The notes below the pieces were generated by a model. That model saw only the letters and a program-made list of their open reading frames with translations. It was not told the DNA's origin and did not search any database. From positions 1 through 11,531 of the forward strand of contig JAZDDY010000125.1 in assembly GCA_043809265.1 (NCBI GenBank): DNA of 11,531 nucleotides, in the 5' to 3' direction. Below, piece after piece: positions 1 to 4,908 of this stretch. The position numbers were made by a program, and so were the translations under genes. This stretch comes from JAPLVS01 sp043809265. Lineage in GTDB: Archaea > Iainarchaeota > Iainarchaeia > Iainarchaeales > DTGL01. Numbering within the stretch: the first letter of the stretch is position 1; the number at the start of each line of letters is the position of its first letter.

Positions 1-67
1 TTTCACGCAAGCCATCTGAAAGGCTTCTCCTTCCAACAGTCCGCCCTTTATTCCGGAAAACACGCAT
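1..67 (-). CDS. 5' end of an unidentified gene (leaves window)
   Basis: An ATG at 67-65 opens a minus-strand frame with no stop to the left edge. The 22 visible codons begin MRVFRNKGRTVGRR, a basic N-terminus with no signal peptide or recognisable domain. The case for a real gene is its promoter: a good TATA box (GCTATAAATT) at 90-99, centred about 28 nt upstream of the ATG, which is the leaderless spacing used by several other genes here. The function cannot be judged from so few residues. It would be the last minus-strand gene downstream of the Fic gene, 220 bp away and with its own promoter. A chance open frame of 22 codons is possible, so confidence is moderate. Confidence 0.45.
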   Translation of the reverse strand, partial: MRVFRNKGRTVGRRSLSDGLRE

Positions 68-89
68 AATACAATAATCCCCAAACCAG

Positions 90-99
90 AATTTATAGC
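90..99 (-). promoter_or_regulatory. TATA box of the left-edge gene
   Basis: The minus strand reads GCTATAAATT, a close match to the archaeal TATA consensus. Its centre is about 28 nt upstream of the ATG at 67, which predicts a leaderless transcript. Confidence 0.5.
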
Positions 100-216
100 T
101 TTGCCCCTTATCCAATTCGCTCCCTCTTTCGCGTTTTTTGCCTCGCCCTTGTTATGTAGTCGTCTTCGTCGTCGCCCCCCCTTTTTTTTGCCTGTCCTGT
201 TTTTGTTGCCTGTTTT

Positions 217-256
217 CTTTGATGGCTGTGAAGACGGAAGGGTAAGGCGGCTGGCG
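217..256. repeat. Junction repeat copy 1
   Basis: The plus strand carries GGCTGTGA, then a C/G/A stretch, then AAGGCGGCTGGCG. It aligns with the copy at 2518-2568 over about 35 bases, with a few substitutions and small indels. The core GGCGGCTGGCG is shared with 3386-3433. It lies 32-71 bp beyond the stop of the Fic gene. Confidence 0.55.
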
Positions 257-264
257 GGTTTGGG

Positions 265-290
265 TGACTACATTTGTGTTTTTGTAGTCA
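265..290. repeat. 8-bp inverted repeat over the Fic stop codon
   Basis: TGACTACA at 265-272 and TGTAGTCA at 283-290 are perfect complements around a 10-nt loop. In the minus-strand transcript the first arm begins with the Fic stop codon TGA. No T-tract follows, so it is not a clear terminator. It could be a 3'-UTR hairpin or part of the junction repeat; TTGTAGTC recurs at 1656-1663 just past the PIN gene stop. Confidence 0.45.
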
Positions 291-1235
291 TCTGTTTGCT
301 TTGAGGCGTTTTTTGAGGGTTTTGAATTCTTCCAGCAATAATTCGATTGTGGGCTTGATGTCGTGGTTGTCCTCGTATTCCTTGAGTGCAGCATAGTATT
401 GGCTTCTTTTCGTGAAATCAATGTTTACAGGGGGCAATCCGTGCTTGATTAGCACATAGTTCATCAGGATTCTTCCCACGCGGCCGTTGCCGTCCTCGAA
501 GGGGTGAATGTTTTCGAATTGGTTGTGGGCAATGCTTGCCAAAAGGATTGGCGGGTATTTTGCCTCGAATTTTTTGTACCAAGTGCAGAGCTCTTTTAAC
601 AACTCGAGCACTTTTTCTGAGGGCGCGCCGCGGTGCACGACGTTCCCGAAAGCGTCCACGACTGCGACTTCCATTCCAAGGCGCCTGAAATTGCCTGCAA
701 ACGGTTTTGAGTTTCTGAAAACAGTCCAGTGGATTTTTTTGATTAGTTCGATTGAAAGGCCTTCGTTTGTTTCGCGGGTGAATTTTATCGCGTCCCTTAC
801 GCCGTACGCTTCTGAAATGTCTTCCCTTGTTTTGTCTTTCGGCCACTGGCCTTTTCCAAGGATTTGCTTGACCTCGTTTTGGCTCAGCATGGAGCCCTCG
901 ATTGCGTTCGTGTTGTAGGCAAAGATTTCTGAAAAGATTTCCCATTGCTCTTCAGACAAATGGAATACTTTGAAGGCTTTTTTTTCCTGCAATTGCCTTA
1001 TTTTTTCTATTTCGGCTTTTGAAAGGACTTCGAGGAGCGGGTCCTGGATTTTCTTGAAATCCTGCACTTTCAGCAATATCTGCTTTTCGGCGGCAAGCAT
1101 TGCATTTTCAAGCTCTTCAATGCCCAAATCCGAGCCAAGGAAAACCCTGATTTTCTTGACTTTCCCCTCGTACCTGAACGAATGCGCCAAATAGTACTTT
1201 TTCTTTTTTCCGGCCTTCTGTTCTTCAACAAACAT
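288..1235 (-). CDS. Fic family protein (AMP transferase), autoinhibited class
   Basis: A 315-aa Fic-domain protein. Fic enzymes usually move AMP from ATP onto a Ser, Thr or Tyr hydroxyl of a target protein. The catalytic motif HPFEDGNGRVGR is complete at residues 244-255, with catalytic His244, the metal-binding acidic residue E247/D248 and phosphate-binding GNGR. About 135 residues earlier, T109-N-A-I-E113-G114 matches the (S/T)xxxE(G/N) inhibitory helix. Its position N-terminal to the Fic core makes this a class II, self-inhibited Fic. The beta-hairpin flap is around residues 190-207. The first ~90 residues are lysine-rich and may form helices. The start is supported by a TATA box 27 nt upstream, which predicts a leaderless mRNA. 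There is no signal peptide, so it acts in the cytoplasm; the target is unknown. Family assignment is firm; the reaction is inferred. Confidence 0.93.
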   Translation of the reverse strand: MFVEEQKAGKKKKYYLAHSFRYEGKVKKIRVFLGSDLGIEELENAMLAAEKQILLKVQDFKKIQDPLLEVLSKAEIEKIRQLQEKKAFKVFHLSEEQWEIFSEIFAYNTNAIEGSMLSQNEVKQILGKGQWPKDKTREDISEAYGVRDAIKFTRETNEGLSIELIKKIHWTVFRNSKPFAGNFRRLGMEVAVVDAFGNVVHRGAPSEKVLELLKELCTWYKKFEAKYPPILLASIAHNQFENIHPFEDGNGRVGRILMNYVLIKHGLPPVNIDFTKRSQYYAALKEYEDNHDIKPTIELLLEEFKTLKKRLKANR

Positions 1236-1257
1236 ATAACAATAATGGGTGCCTACA

Positions 1258-1266
1258 ATTTTAAAG
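1258..1266 (-). promoter_or_regulatory. TATA box of the Fic gene
   Basis: The minus strand reads CTTTAAAAT, centred 27 nt upstream of the ATG at 1235. This fits a leaderless transcript. Confidence 0.5.
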
Positions 1267-1271
1267 CATAT

Positions 1272-1284
1272 GCCTAAAAAAGGC
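1272..1284 (-). terminator. Possible T-tract terminator after the 81-aa gene
   Basis: The minus strand has GCC, then T6, then AGGC about 60 bp past the stop at 1345. Archaeal termination often uses oligo-T tracts in the RNA-like strand. The flanking GCCT/AGGC stem is only 4 bp and the tract is short, so this is tentative. Confidence 0.25.
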
Positions 1285-1344
1285 TACAATTTGCCCGAAA
1301 ACGCCGAAAACAGCCCCCATTTGAAGGCAAAAACTCCCGGCCTG

Positions 1345-1590
1345 TCATTTTTGTAGGAGTAAAAAACAGCGTTTTTTTGCTTCTTTTTCAGTGAAAATTT
1401 TTCTCTTTCCATCTTTTATTTCCCTGCTGATTTTCGTCATTTTGCGGACCGCAAGCTTGTCTTCCAATTCCTTGGCGTTACCAAAGTCCTTGTATTCGTT
1501 TTTAAGCGGAAAAACCTTGCCCTTTTTGATGTCCTCAAGCGATGCCTCAATCTGTCGCATTTCACCACTGGAAAGATTTGTTCTACTCAT
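1345..1590 (-). CDS. Small antitoxin-like protein (81 aa)
   Basis: An 81-aa basic, helical, soluble protein. Residues 14-29 (IEASLEDIKKGKVFPL) resemble the C-terminal 'SLEDIKxGkV' segment seen in many small antitoxins. The rest is Lys/Glu-rich (residues 45-72), with no domain that I can name. A TATA-like CCTTAAGTTC about 25 nt upstream of the ATG predicts a leaderless start. That TATA lies inside a copy of the junction repeat. The gene stops 109 bp before the Fic start, and Fic has its own promoter, so the two need not be co-transcribed. It could be an orphan antitoxin or a regulator linked to Fic. The antitoxin reading rests on one short motif, so it is weak. Confidence 0.6.
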   Translation of the reverse strand: MSRTNLSSGEMRQIEASLEDIKKGKVFPLKNEYKDFGNAKELEDKLAVRKMTKISREIKDGKRKIFTEKEAKKRCFLLLQK

Positions 1591-1605
1591 ACTCTAATTG
1601 CTCAT

Positions 1606-1640
1606 CAGGAGAACTTAAGGGTATCGGGGAAGGTGGCTGT
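1606..1640. repeat. Junction repeat copy 2 (contains a TATA box)
   Basis: Over the first 34 bases, from CAGGA at 1606 to GGCTG at 1639, this copy differs from 3386-3419 at only about five positions. On the minus strand it carries the TATA box of the 81-aa gene, just as the 3386 copy carries that of the TraB-like gene. It lies just beyond the 3' end of the PIN toxin gene. Confidence 0.6.
1611..1620 (-). promoter_or_regulatory. TATA box of the 81-aa gene
   Basis: The minus strand reads CCTTAAGTTC, centred about 25 nt upstream of the ATG at 1590. It is embedded in a junction repeat. Confidence 0.4.
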
Positions 1641-1675
1641 GGCGCTGGCTGGGGTTTGTAGTCGCCTGTTGGTTT

Positions 1676-2086
1676 TCAGGTGTTTTGTTTTAGGAGTTCT
1701 GTTGTTGTGTGTATTTTGATTGTTGTTTGTTTTTTTAGGGCCGAGTCGTTGGACCAGAGTGCGCAGGAGAGTTTTAGTGCGAGTGCCAGGAAAGGCCAGT
1801 CGTCTTTGTGGCCTTTTGGGGCGAGCGAGAGGGCTTTTTGTTTGAATGAAGCGTATTCTTCGATTGGCACTAATGAAATGTTTTCAAGTGTGAGTTCTAG
1901 TGCTGTTTGGAATTCTTGTTCTGTCATTGAGCCTTTTTGCTTGAATTCGTCCTTGTGGTTCAATATTTCGGTGTTAATGTTGTCGGGCGCAAACAATTCG
2001 AATTTTTTCGAGAACAAGAGTTTTCTTGTGTCGCCTTTCCTTAACAGTGCGGCAACAATGACGTTGGTGTCTGTTACGAGCTGCAT
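1676..2086 (-). CDS. vapC: PIN-domain ribonuclease toxin, VapC-like
   Basis: A 136-aa PIN-domain protein. PIN toxins are Mg2+/Mn2+-dependent RNases that cleave tRNA, rRNA or mRNA. The acidic active-site set is complete: D6 in TDTNVIVAALL, E40 in NTEIL, D95/D96 in HKDDWPFLALAL, and D114 in WSNDSALKK. Length and residue order fit the family. The ATG follows the antitoxin stop with no gap (TAAATG), so translation is probably coupled and the toxin has no promoter of its own. Its codons lean on AAA, ACA and CAA (the last codons are almost all A-rich), more than the genes of region 2, which fits recent transfer. The RNA target cannot be read from the sequence. Confidence 0.88.
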   Translation of the reverse strand: MQLVTDTNVIVAALLRKGDTRKLLFSKKFELFAPDNINTEILNHKDEFKQKGSMTEQEFQTALELTLENISLVPIEEYASFKQKALSLAPKGHKDDWPFLALALKLSCALWSNDSALKKQTTIKIHTTTELLKQNT

Positions 2087-2314
2087 TTAGGCCCTCTCGT
2101 TATGCCAGTCCGCCATGCCGGCTTTTATTTTGCCTGCCAGTTCCTCTATGTCTTTGTCTGTTGCTTTGGATTTTGCCGTGATTTTGTCCATTAGTTCGAG
2201 TTTTGAGAGTTCTTTTGCGAAAGCCTGCCTTGCCACGGCGCTCCAGTTGACTGTCTCGAACTTTTTCAATTTTTTCCTCATGTCTTCCGAAACCGAAACA
2301 CACACATTAGCCAC
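2087..2314 (-). CDS. vapB: Ribbon-helix-helix antitoxin, VapB-like
   Basis: A 75-aa protein read from a GTG at 2314. It begins MANVCVSVSEDM (the beta ribbon), continues with a Lys-rich first helix and then NWSAVARQAF, the classic second-helix signature of RHH antitoxins. The Lys/Glu-rich C-terminal half (about residues 35-75) is the likely toxin-binding tail. An in-frame ATG at 2443 would add 43 residues, but they are unlike the family and would span the promoter. The GTG is preceded by GGTGG at 2325-2321 with 6-nt spacing, and by a TATA box at 2346-2354. The stop abuts the PIN toxin start. The expected role is to bind and inhibit the toxin and to repress the operon. The RHH call is secure; the exact start is likely. 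Confidence 0.8.
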   Translation of the reverse strand: MANVCVSVSEDMRKKLKKFETVNWSAVARQAFAKELSKLELMDKITAKSKATDKDIEELAGKIKAGMADWHNERA

Positions 2315-2345
2315 AACACACCACCAATAACATATGTGCAAATAA

Positions 2346-2354
2346 TATTTATAA
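2346..2354 (-). promoter_or_regulatory. TATA box of the RHH/PIN operon
   Basis: The minus strand reads TTATAAATA, centred about 36 nt upstream of the GTG start. The predicted transcript start near 2325 leaves a leader of about 11 nt that just holds GGTGG. Confidence 0.5.
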
Positions 2355-2395
2355 TACTTTCTTTGTGCTGGTTTTTTCCAAGCTTTGCCAGGCCT

Positions 2396-2413
2396 AGTGC
2401 TATAATGCACTAA
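2396..2413. repeat. Inverted repeat upstream of the RHH/PIN promoter
   Basis: TAGTGC and GCACTA flank TATAAT in an 18-base inverted repeat, about 45 bp upstream of the TATA box. GTGC-type half sites recur nearby (about 2336, 2364 and 2437). It could be an operator for the RHH antitoxin. The rest of the 251-bp gap (2315-2565) holds only the promoter, this element and junction repeat copy 3. Confidence 0.3.
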
Positions 2414-2517
2414 AAATCCATAAAAGATTGATATTGAGTGCATAATAGACTTAATTATCCCCCCTCACGCCCCCTTTGCCAGTTTTTTGCTGCGTTTTCT
2501 CGTTTTTTTGTCATTTT

Positions 2518-2568
2518 CTTTTCTGGCTGTGACGCCGGGCGGGGAAAGGGCGGCTGGCGAAATGGTTA
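2518..2568. repeat. Junction repeat copy 3
   Basis: It aligns on one side with 217-256 (GGCTGTGA through GGCGGCTGGCG). On the other side it aligns with 3403-3433 through CGGCTGGCGAAATGGTTA. It ends on the stop codon of the TraB-like gene, so that gene sits between this copy and the one at 3386-3433 in direct orientation. Confidence 0.6.
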
Positions 2569-3369
2569 TACTCGGTGTGCTTGCGGTTTTTTTGGAGTTG
2601 TTCTGGGTTTTGTTTTTTCTTGTTTTCTTTGCCTTAGGATGTGGTCTCTTGCAATGAGATAGCTCTTCCAGTCCAAAAGCCCGGTGGGCAAGTTTTCTGG
2701 GTACAAAAGGCGCGAATCGCATTTGATTCCGTGGTGCTCCAGTCTTTCGCCCAATTCAACCAAATGGTTGGCTCCGGCCAGCAGGACCTGGGGGAGCCTT
2801 TTTTTTCTTTTGAGCGCAGCAATTTTTGTTTCAACCATTTCATCCTGTTCGAGTGCGCCCTGATAGTTCGCTTCCTTTGGCAGCACTCCATCTTCGACAA
2901 GGTTGCTGATGCGCCTGCTCCTTACTGTCATGGCCTTGTTGCCGAGCGCGATGATTTTCACTCCTTTGGCGTCAAGGAAATTGATTAAGCGCGCAGAATA
3001 CACTGCAATCGTGAACCTGCGCATCGCATGGTTGAGGTTTCCCCGGCATTCCCCGACAGCAATCCTTTCGATTACTGGCCAAAAAGGCGTTTCCATGAGC
3101 TTCCTGCCGTCCAATGGAATAGAAATGCGGGTGGGGTCCTTTTGAGCTTTCAGCAAGGGCATCAGGGCGCGCCATTCCTTCAAGTAGTCCGGCGCAAATT
3201 CGACTCCGACGGATTTAAGCCCGCCGCTTTCGATTTTTTTGGAAAGCGCTGAAAGCAAAAGGTCAAGGTTATCCCTGGTTTCAATCGCATTGCCTTTCCC
3301 GTCCGGCACGAAAAGGCTGCCGTGGATTAAGCCCCACAGGCCGATTTCCGCTGAAAAACGCCCCTGCAT
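2566..3369 (-). CDS. TraB/Tiki/GumN-superfamily-like protein
   Basis: A 267-aa soluble protein. Two GX2H motifs mark the ends of the core: G13-L-I-H16 followed by GS, and G199-A-N-H202 followed by L. A conserved-type glutamate, E57, lies in SVGVEF after a strand. This arrangement (GX2H, Glu, GX2H) is the signature of the TraB/PrgY-Tiki-GumN superfamily. Tiki proteins are metal-dependent proteases, while TraB/PrgY reduces peptide pheromone activity; the activity here is unknown. The last ~20 residues are a basic tail. There is no signal peptide or membrane segment, unlike many TraB members. A TATA box 25 nt upstream of the ATG predicts a leaderless mRNA. Direct repeats flank the gene. An unrelated protein with chance GXXH motifs is the main alternative. 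Confidence 0.6.
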   Translation of the reverse strand: MQGRFSAEIGLWGLIHGSLFVPDGKGNAIETRDNLDLLLSALSKKIESGGLKSVGVEFAPDYLKEWRALMPLLKAQKDPTRISIPLDGRKLMETPFWPVIERIAVGECRGNLNHAMRRFTIAVYSARLINFLDAKGVKIIALGNKAMTVRSRRISNLVEDGVLPKEANYQGALEQDEMVETKIAALKRKKRLPQVLLAGANHLVELGERLEHHGIKCDSRLLYPENLPTGLLDWKSYLIARDHILRQRKQEKTKPRTTPKKPQAHRV

Positions 3370-3385
3370 AAAAGTACTGCTTGGC

Positions 3386-3433
3386 AGGAAAATTTAAGAG
3401 TTTCGGGGAAGGCGGCTGGCGAAATGGTTAAAT
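3386..3433. repeat. Junction repeat copy 4 (contains a TATA box)
   Basis: The left part matches 1606-1639 (about 29 of 34 bases). The right part, CGGCTGGCGAAATGGTTA, matches copy 3 and continues with GCTT...TGCGGTTT in both. The minus-strand TATA box of the TraB-like gene lies in its left end. Confidence 0.65.
3389..3398 (-). promoter_or_regulatory. TATA box of the TraB-like gene
   Basis: The minus strand reads CTTAAATTTT, centred about 25 nt upstream of the ATG at 3369. It predicts a leaderless transcript and lies within junction repeat copy 4. Confidence 0.5.
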
Positions 3434-3491
3434 TTTGCTTTGCGGTTTATTTGTTTATGGCTAATTCTGGAAAAGGAGAATTTATTCCTTT

Positions 3492-3977
3492 CTAGCTTTT
3501 TCTGGCGCCGATGAAAACAGTTGACATGCTTTCCTTGTCCGGCTTCAGGCTGGTGATTTGGCCGACCTGTTCCGGCCTGGAAATCTCCGTTCCTTTAGAC
3601 CGCCTTTCCAGTTCCCTTTGCGCGCGAAACGAAAGCCTGTAAAACTTTTTCTGGCCCTCGGTTTCCAAAACCAGCCAGCCTGAGCGCTCCAGCACTGAAA
3701 GCATTTCTTTCATCGAAGCATACCCGCGGATTCCTGTGAGTGAGCCCTTGCCGTAGCCGTCAGAGGTCCTGATTTTATTGAAAAGTGACGCGAACTGAAC
3801 CCTGCCATTCCCTTTCCTGGTGGCCTCCCAGCACCTCAGGATTACTTTCGCGTAATCGGTCCTTTTTTGCGCCCTTTCCTTTTGGCCTAGGGAAAGCCTT
3901 GCCTTTCTTGCCGCCCTGGCAATGTTCGGGTTTCCCTGCCTGGAGTTCTTTTTCTGCGTTCCGGAAACCCTCGTCAT
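3492..3977 (-). CDS. Winged-helix-like protein of unknown function
   Basis: A 161-aa basic protein (N-terminal 40 residues rich in Arg, Lys and Gln). Residues 42-118 read like a winged helix: helix YAKVILRCWEATRK, a helix-turn-helix around 64-98 ending in MKEMLSVLERSG, then the wing W101-LVLETEGQKKFYRLS. Such folds bind DNA or RNA. This one may be a small regulator or a ribosome- or replication-linked protein, but the sequence does not say which. The tail after residue 130 looks disordered. A TATA-like AATTAAATTC about 26 nt upstream of the ATG predicts a leaderless mRNA; it overlaps the stop of the upstream small ORF. I do not recognise a named family. Confidence 0.8.
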   Translation of the reverse strand: MTRVSGTQKKNSRQGNPNIARAARKARLSLGQKERAQKRTDYAKVILRCWEATRKGNGRVQFASLFNKIRTSDGYGKGSLTGIRGYASMKEMLSVLERSGWLVLETEGQKKFYRLSFRAQRELERRSKGTEISRPEQVGQITSLKPDKESMSTVFIGARKS

Positions 3978-3998
3978 ACGAACAAGTAAATGCGAGGG

Positions 3999-4008
3999 GA
4001 ATTTAATT
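3999..4008 (-). promoter_or_regulatory. TATA box of the winged-helix-like gene
   Basis: The minus strand reads AATTAAATTC, centred about 26 nt upstream of the ATG at 3977. The stop codon of the upstream ORF (4005-4003) lies inside it. Confidence 0.45.
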
Positions 4009-4110
4009 GTTTTGGGAAGCGTTCAGCCTGCCAAGCTCTTTTCTGGTTTCTGTTTCGATGGCGAGGGCGGTTTCCATGAAAACGCCGGAAAGCCCGAATA
4101 CTTCTTCCAT
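4003..4110 (-). CDS. Small helical ORF in frame with the membrane protein
   Basis: From ATG 4110 this reads 35 residues (MEEVFGLSGVFMETALAIETE...), ending TAA at 4003. The same frame is open back to the TAA of the membrane protein gene at 4183, giving 59 residues. The extra 24 (AWFRQLKIRQAAEFL, then an Arg-rich turn) look equally protein-like: amphipathic helix, AGG/AGA codons and GCC/GAA choices like the neighbours. No ATG, GTG or TTG lies in that upstream part and no clear SD precedes 4110. It could be a separate mini-gene with an unusual start, or a C-terminal extension cut off by the UAA. Other frames here are Arg-rich and less protein-like. Confidence 0.35.
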   Translation of the reverse strand: MEEVFGLSGVFMETALAIETETRKELGRLNASQNN

Positions 4111-4182
4111 GCCGGGCCGCCTTCTGCGGATTCCGTTCAGGAATTCTGCGGCCTGCCTTATTTTCAGTTGCCTGAACCAGGC

Positions 4183-4383
4183 TTACTTCCAGGCTTTCAT
4201 TAACGGCTTTATCGCAAGGAGCACCGCTATTACCAAAAATATCGCCCAGTGCGTTCCTGTAACCCATTGCGCGAATTCAGGCACAAGGGAAACCAGGAAC
4301 AGTGTCGCAAAGAAAACCGCTGCTTTGACCAATGCGATGTCCAGGGTATTGTAATCCTTGAAATTCATTTTCAACAAATTCAT
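4183..4383 (-). CDS. Small two-TM membrane protein
   Basis: A 66-aa integral membrane protein. A short polar N-terminus (MNLLKMNFKDYNTLD) is followed by a first hydrophobic helix around residues 17-36 (ALVKAAVFFATLFLVSLVPE). A WVTGTHW loop follows, then a second helix at about 46-60 (AIFLVIAVLLAIKPL), and a short basic end MKAWK. The pattern 'DIALVK...TLFLVSL.PxF..WV..THW..FLV' recalls small uncharacterised archaeal membrane proteins. The role is unknown. The start is well fixed: GGAGG at 4391-4395 lies 7 nt upstream of the ATG, with a TATA box at 4427-4437 giving a leader of about 22 nt. This gene is therefore leadered, unlike most here. An open frame continues directly past its TAA stop. 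Confidence 0.8.
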   Translation of the reverse strand: MNLLKMNFKDYNTLDIALVKAAVFFATLFLVSLVPEFAQWVTGTHWAIFLVIAVLLAIKPLMKAWK

Positions 4384-4390
4384 TCCAAAG

Positions 4391-4395
4391 CCTCC
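4391..4395 (-). promoter_or_regulatory. Strong Shine-Dalgarno of the membrane protein gene
   Basis: GGAGG on the minus strand, 7 nt before the ATG at 4383. It fixes this ATG over the internal Met6. Confidence 0.6.
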
Positions 4396-4426
4396 GTCCC
4401 TTTATGCCAACTAATAGGCATCCGGA

Positions 4427-4437
4427 GTATTTATTCC
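4427..4437 (-). promoter_or_regulatory. TATA box of the membrane protein gene
   Basis: The minus strand reads GGAATAAATAC, about 48 nt upstream of the ATG, so a transcript starting near 4405 would carry the SD. Confidence 0.45.
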
Positions 4438-4478
4438 TTTCCAGGGGCCTTTTGCCTGGTTTTCTTCATTCGAACAAA

Positions 4479-4538
4479 TGGCGCCGGCGTTTTTTGAGAA
4501 GAGAGTTCGCGAACGAACCCGAAAAAACACCGGCACCA
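4479..4538. repeat. Large imperfect intergenic hairpin
   Basis: GCCGGCGTTTTTT at 4483-4495 pairs with AAAAAACACCGGC at 4522-4534 (12 of 13). The stem extends by TGG/CCA to 16 pairs with two mismatches. The 26-nt loop contains the perfect palindrome GTTCGCGAAC at 4505-4514. It lies in the 209-bp gap between the 94-aa gene and the membrane protein gene. It may be a processed or stabilising 3' structure, a small RNA or a miniature element remnant. Confidence 0.5.
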
Positions 4539-4558
4539 ATAGGATCTGTTTGGGAAAA

Positions 4559-4570
4559 GGCTAAAAAGAG
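4559..4570 (-). terminator. Possible T-tract terminator of the 94-aa gene
   Basis: The minus strand reads CTCTTTTTAGCC, with T5 about 26 nt beyond the stop at 4593. It is plausible as an archaeal oligo-T terminator, but short. Confidence 0.3.
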
Positions 4571-4592
4571 CGGGTTTTGCAGAAGAAGCGGA

Positions 4593-4877
4593 TTATTGTT
4601 TTTTTACAAGGATTTTTATTTCTTTTATCTCGAAATGGACTGCCTTTGTGGTGATAAAGCCGAACCAGCCTTTTTTTGGAATGCATTGGAAGAATTTCCA
4701 GTCCCAATCGAATTCCAGGGCAAAACCACCGCCCAATTCGAACCTTGTTATCCTGCTGTGGAATTCGTCAGTAGCGGGATGGGCAATTTTTTCCTTTATC
4801 GTGAAAATTTTGCCGTTGACCTGGATTTTGTCACCGGCCTCCAGTTTGTGGAGTCTGCCGGATAATTTTTTGTCCAT
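4593..4877 (-). CDS. Small beta-rich protein of unknown function
   Basis: A 94-aa soluble protein dominated by alternating beta-strand patterns: KLEAGDKIQVNGKIFTIKEK (residues 11-30), then RITRFELGGGFALEFDWDW (42-60), then WFGFITTKAVHFEIKEIKI. 'L.AGDKI.VNGK.FTI' recalls an SH3-like or DUF4178-like barrel opening followed by 'ELGGGFALEF'; the resemblance is faint. The start is supported by GGGTGA at 4884-4889, 6 nt upstream of the ATG. It begins 31 nt after the stop of the 356-aa gene on the same strand, with no clear TATA box between, so the two probably form an operon. There is no signal peptide. Confidence 0.75.
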   Translation of the reverse strand: MDKKLSGRLHKLEAGDKIQVNGKIFTIKEKIAHPATDEFHSRITRFELGGGFALEFDWDWKFFQCIPKKGWFGFITTKAVHFEIKEIKILVKKQ

Positions 4878-4883
4878 TTATGT

Positions 4884-4889
4884 TCACCC
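4884..4889 (-). promoter_or_regulatory. Shine-Dalgarno of the 94-aa gene
   Basis: GGGTGA on the minus strand, 6 nt before the ATG. An SD without a nearby TATA box supports co-transcription with the 356-aa gene upstream. Confidence 0.5.
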
Positions 4890-4908
4890 TCTTTTTTCCC
4901 TTTTTCGC

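Noticed and set aside
160..189. CGTCTTCGTCGTCG run followed by C7 and T8
   Set aside because: Low-complexity intergenic sequence with no gene or clear structure; it may reflect slippage.
418..945. 175-aa minus-strand frame inside the Fic gene
   Set aside because: Arg/Pro-rich shadow of the Fic coding frame.
2315..2443. 43-residue N-terminal extension of the RHH antitoxin from ATG 2443
   Set aside because: It is unlike RHH proteins and would span the TATA box and inverted repeat. The GTG at 2314 gives a typical N-terminus.
2550..2570. tRNA-like string GGCTGGCGAAATGGTTA resembling a D-arm
   Set aside because: No acceptor, anticodon or T arm around it in any of the repeat copies.
3457..3495. 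12-codon plus-strand ORF (MANSGKGEFIPF) with a TATA-like TTAAAT 27 nt upstream
   Set aside because: The spacing is suggestive, but the ORF is too short to support and overlaps the stop of the winged-helix-like gene. It may be a decayed gene start.
3974..4267. 97-aa minus-strand frame
   Set aside because: Arg/Asn-rich without protein-like pattern. It overlaps the membrane protein and the in-frame helical ORF, which use a different frame.
4404..4865. 153-aa plus-strand frame
   Set aside because: Runs antisense across the 94-aa gene and the hairpin. No promoter or SD, and composition is typical of an antisense shadow.
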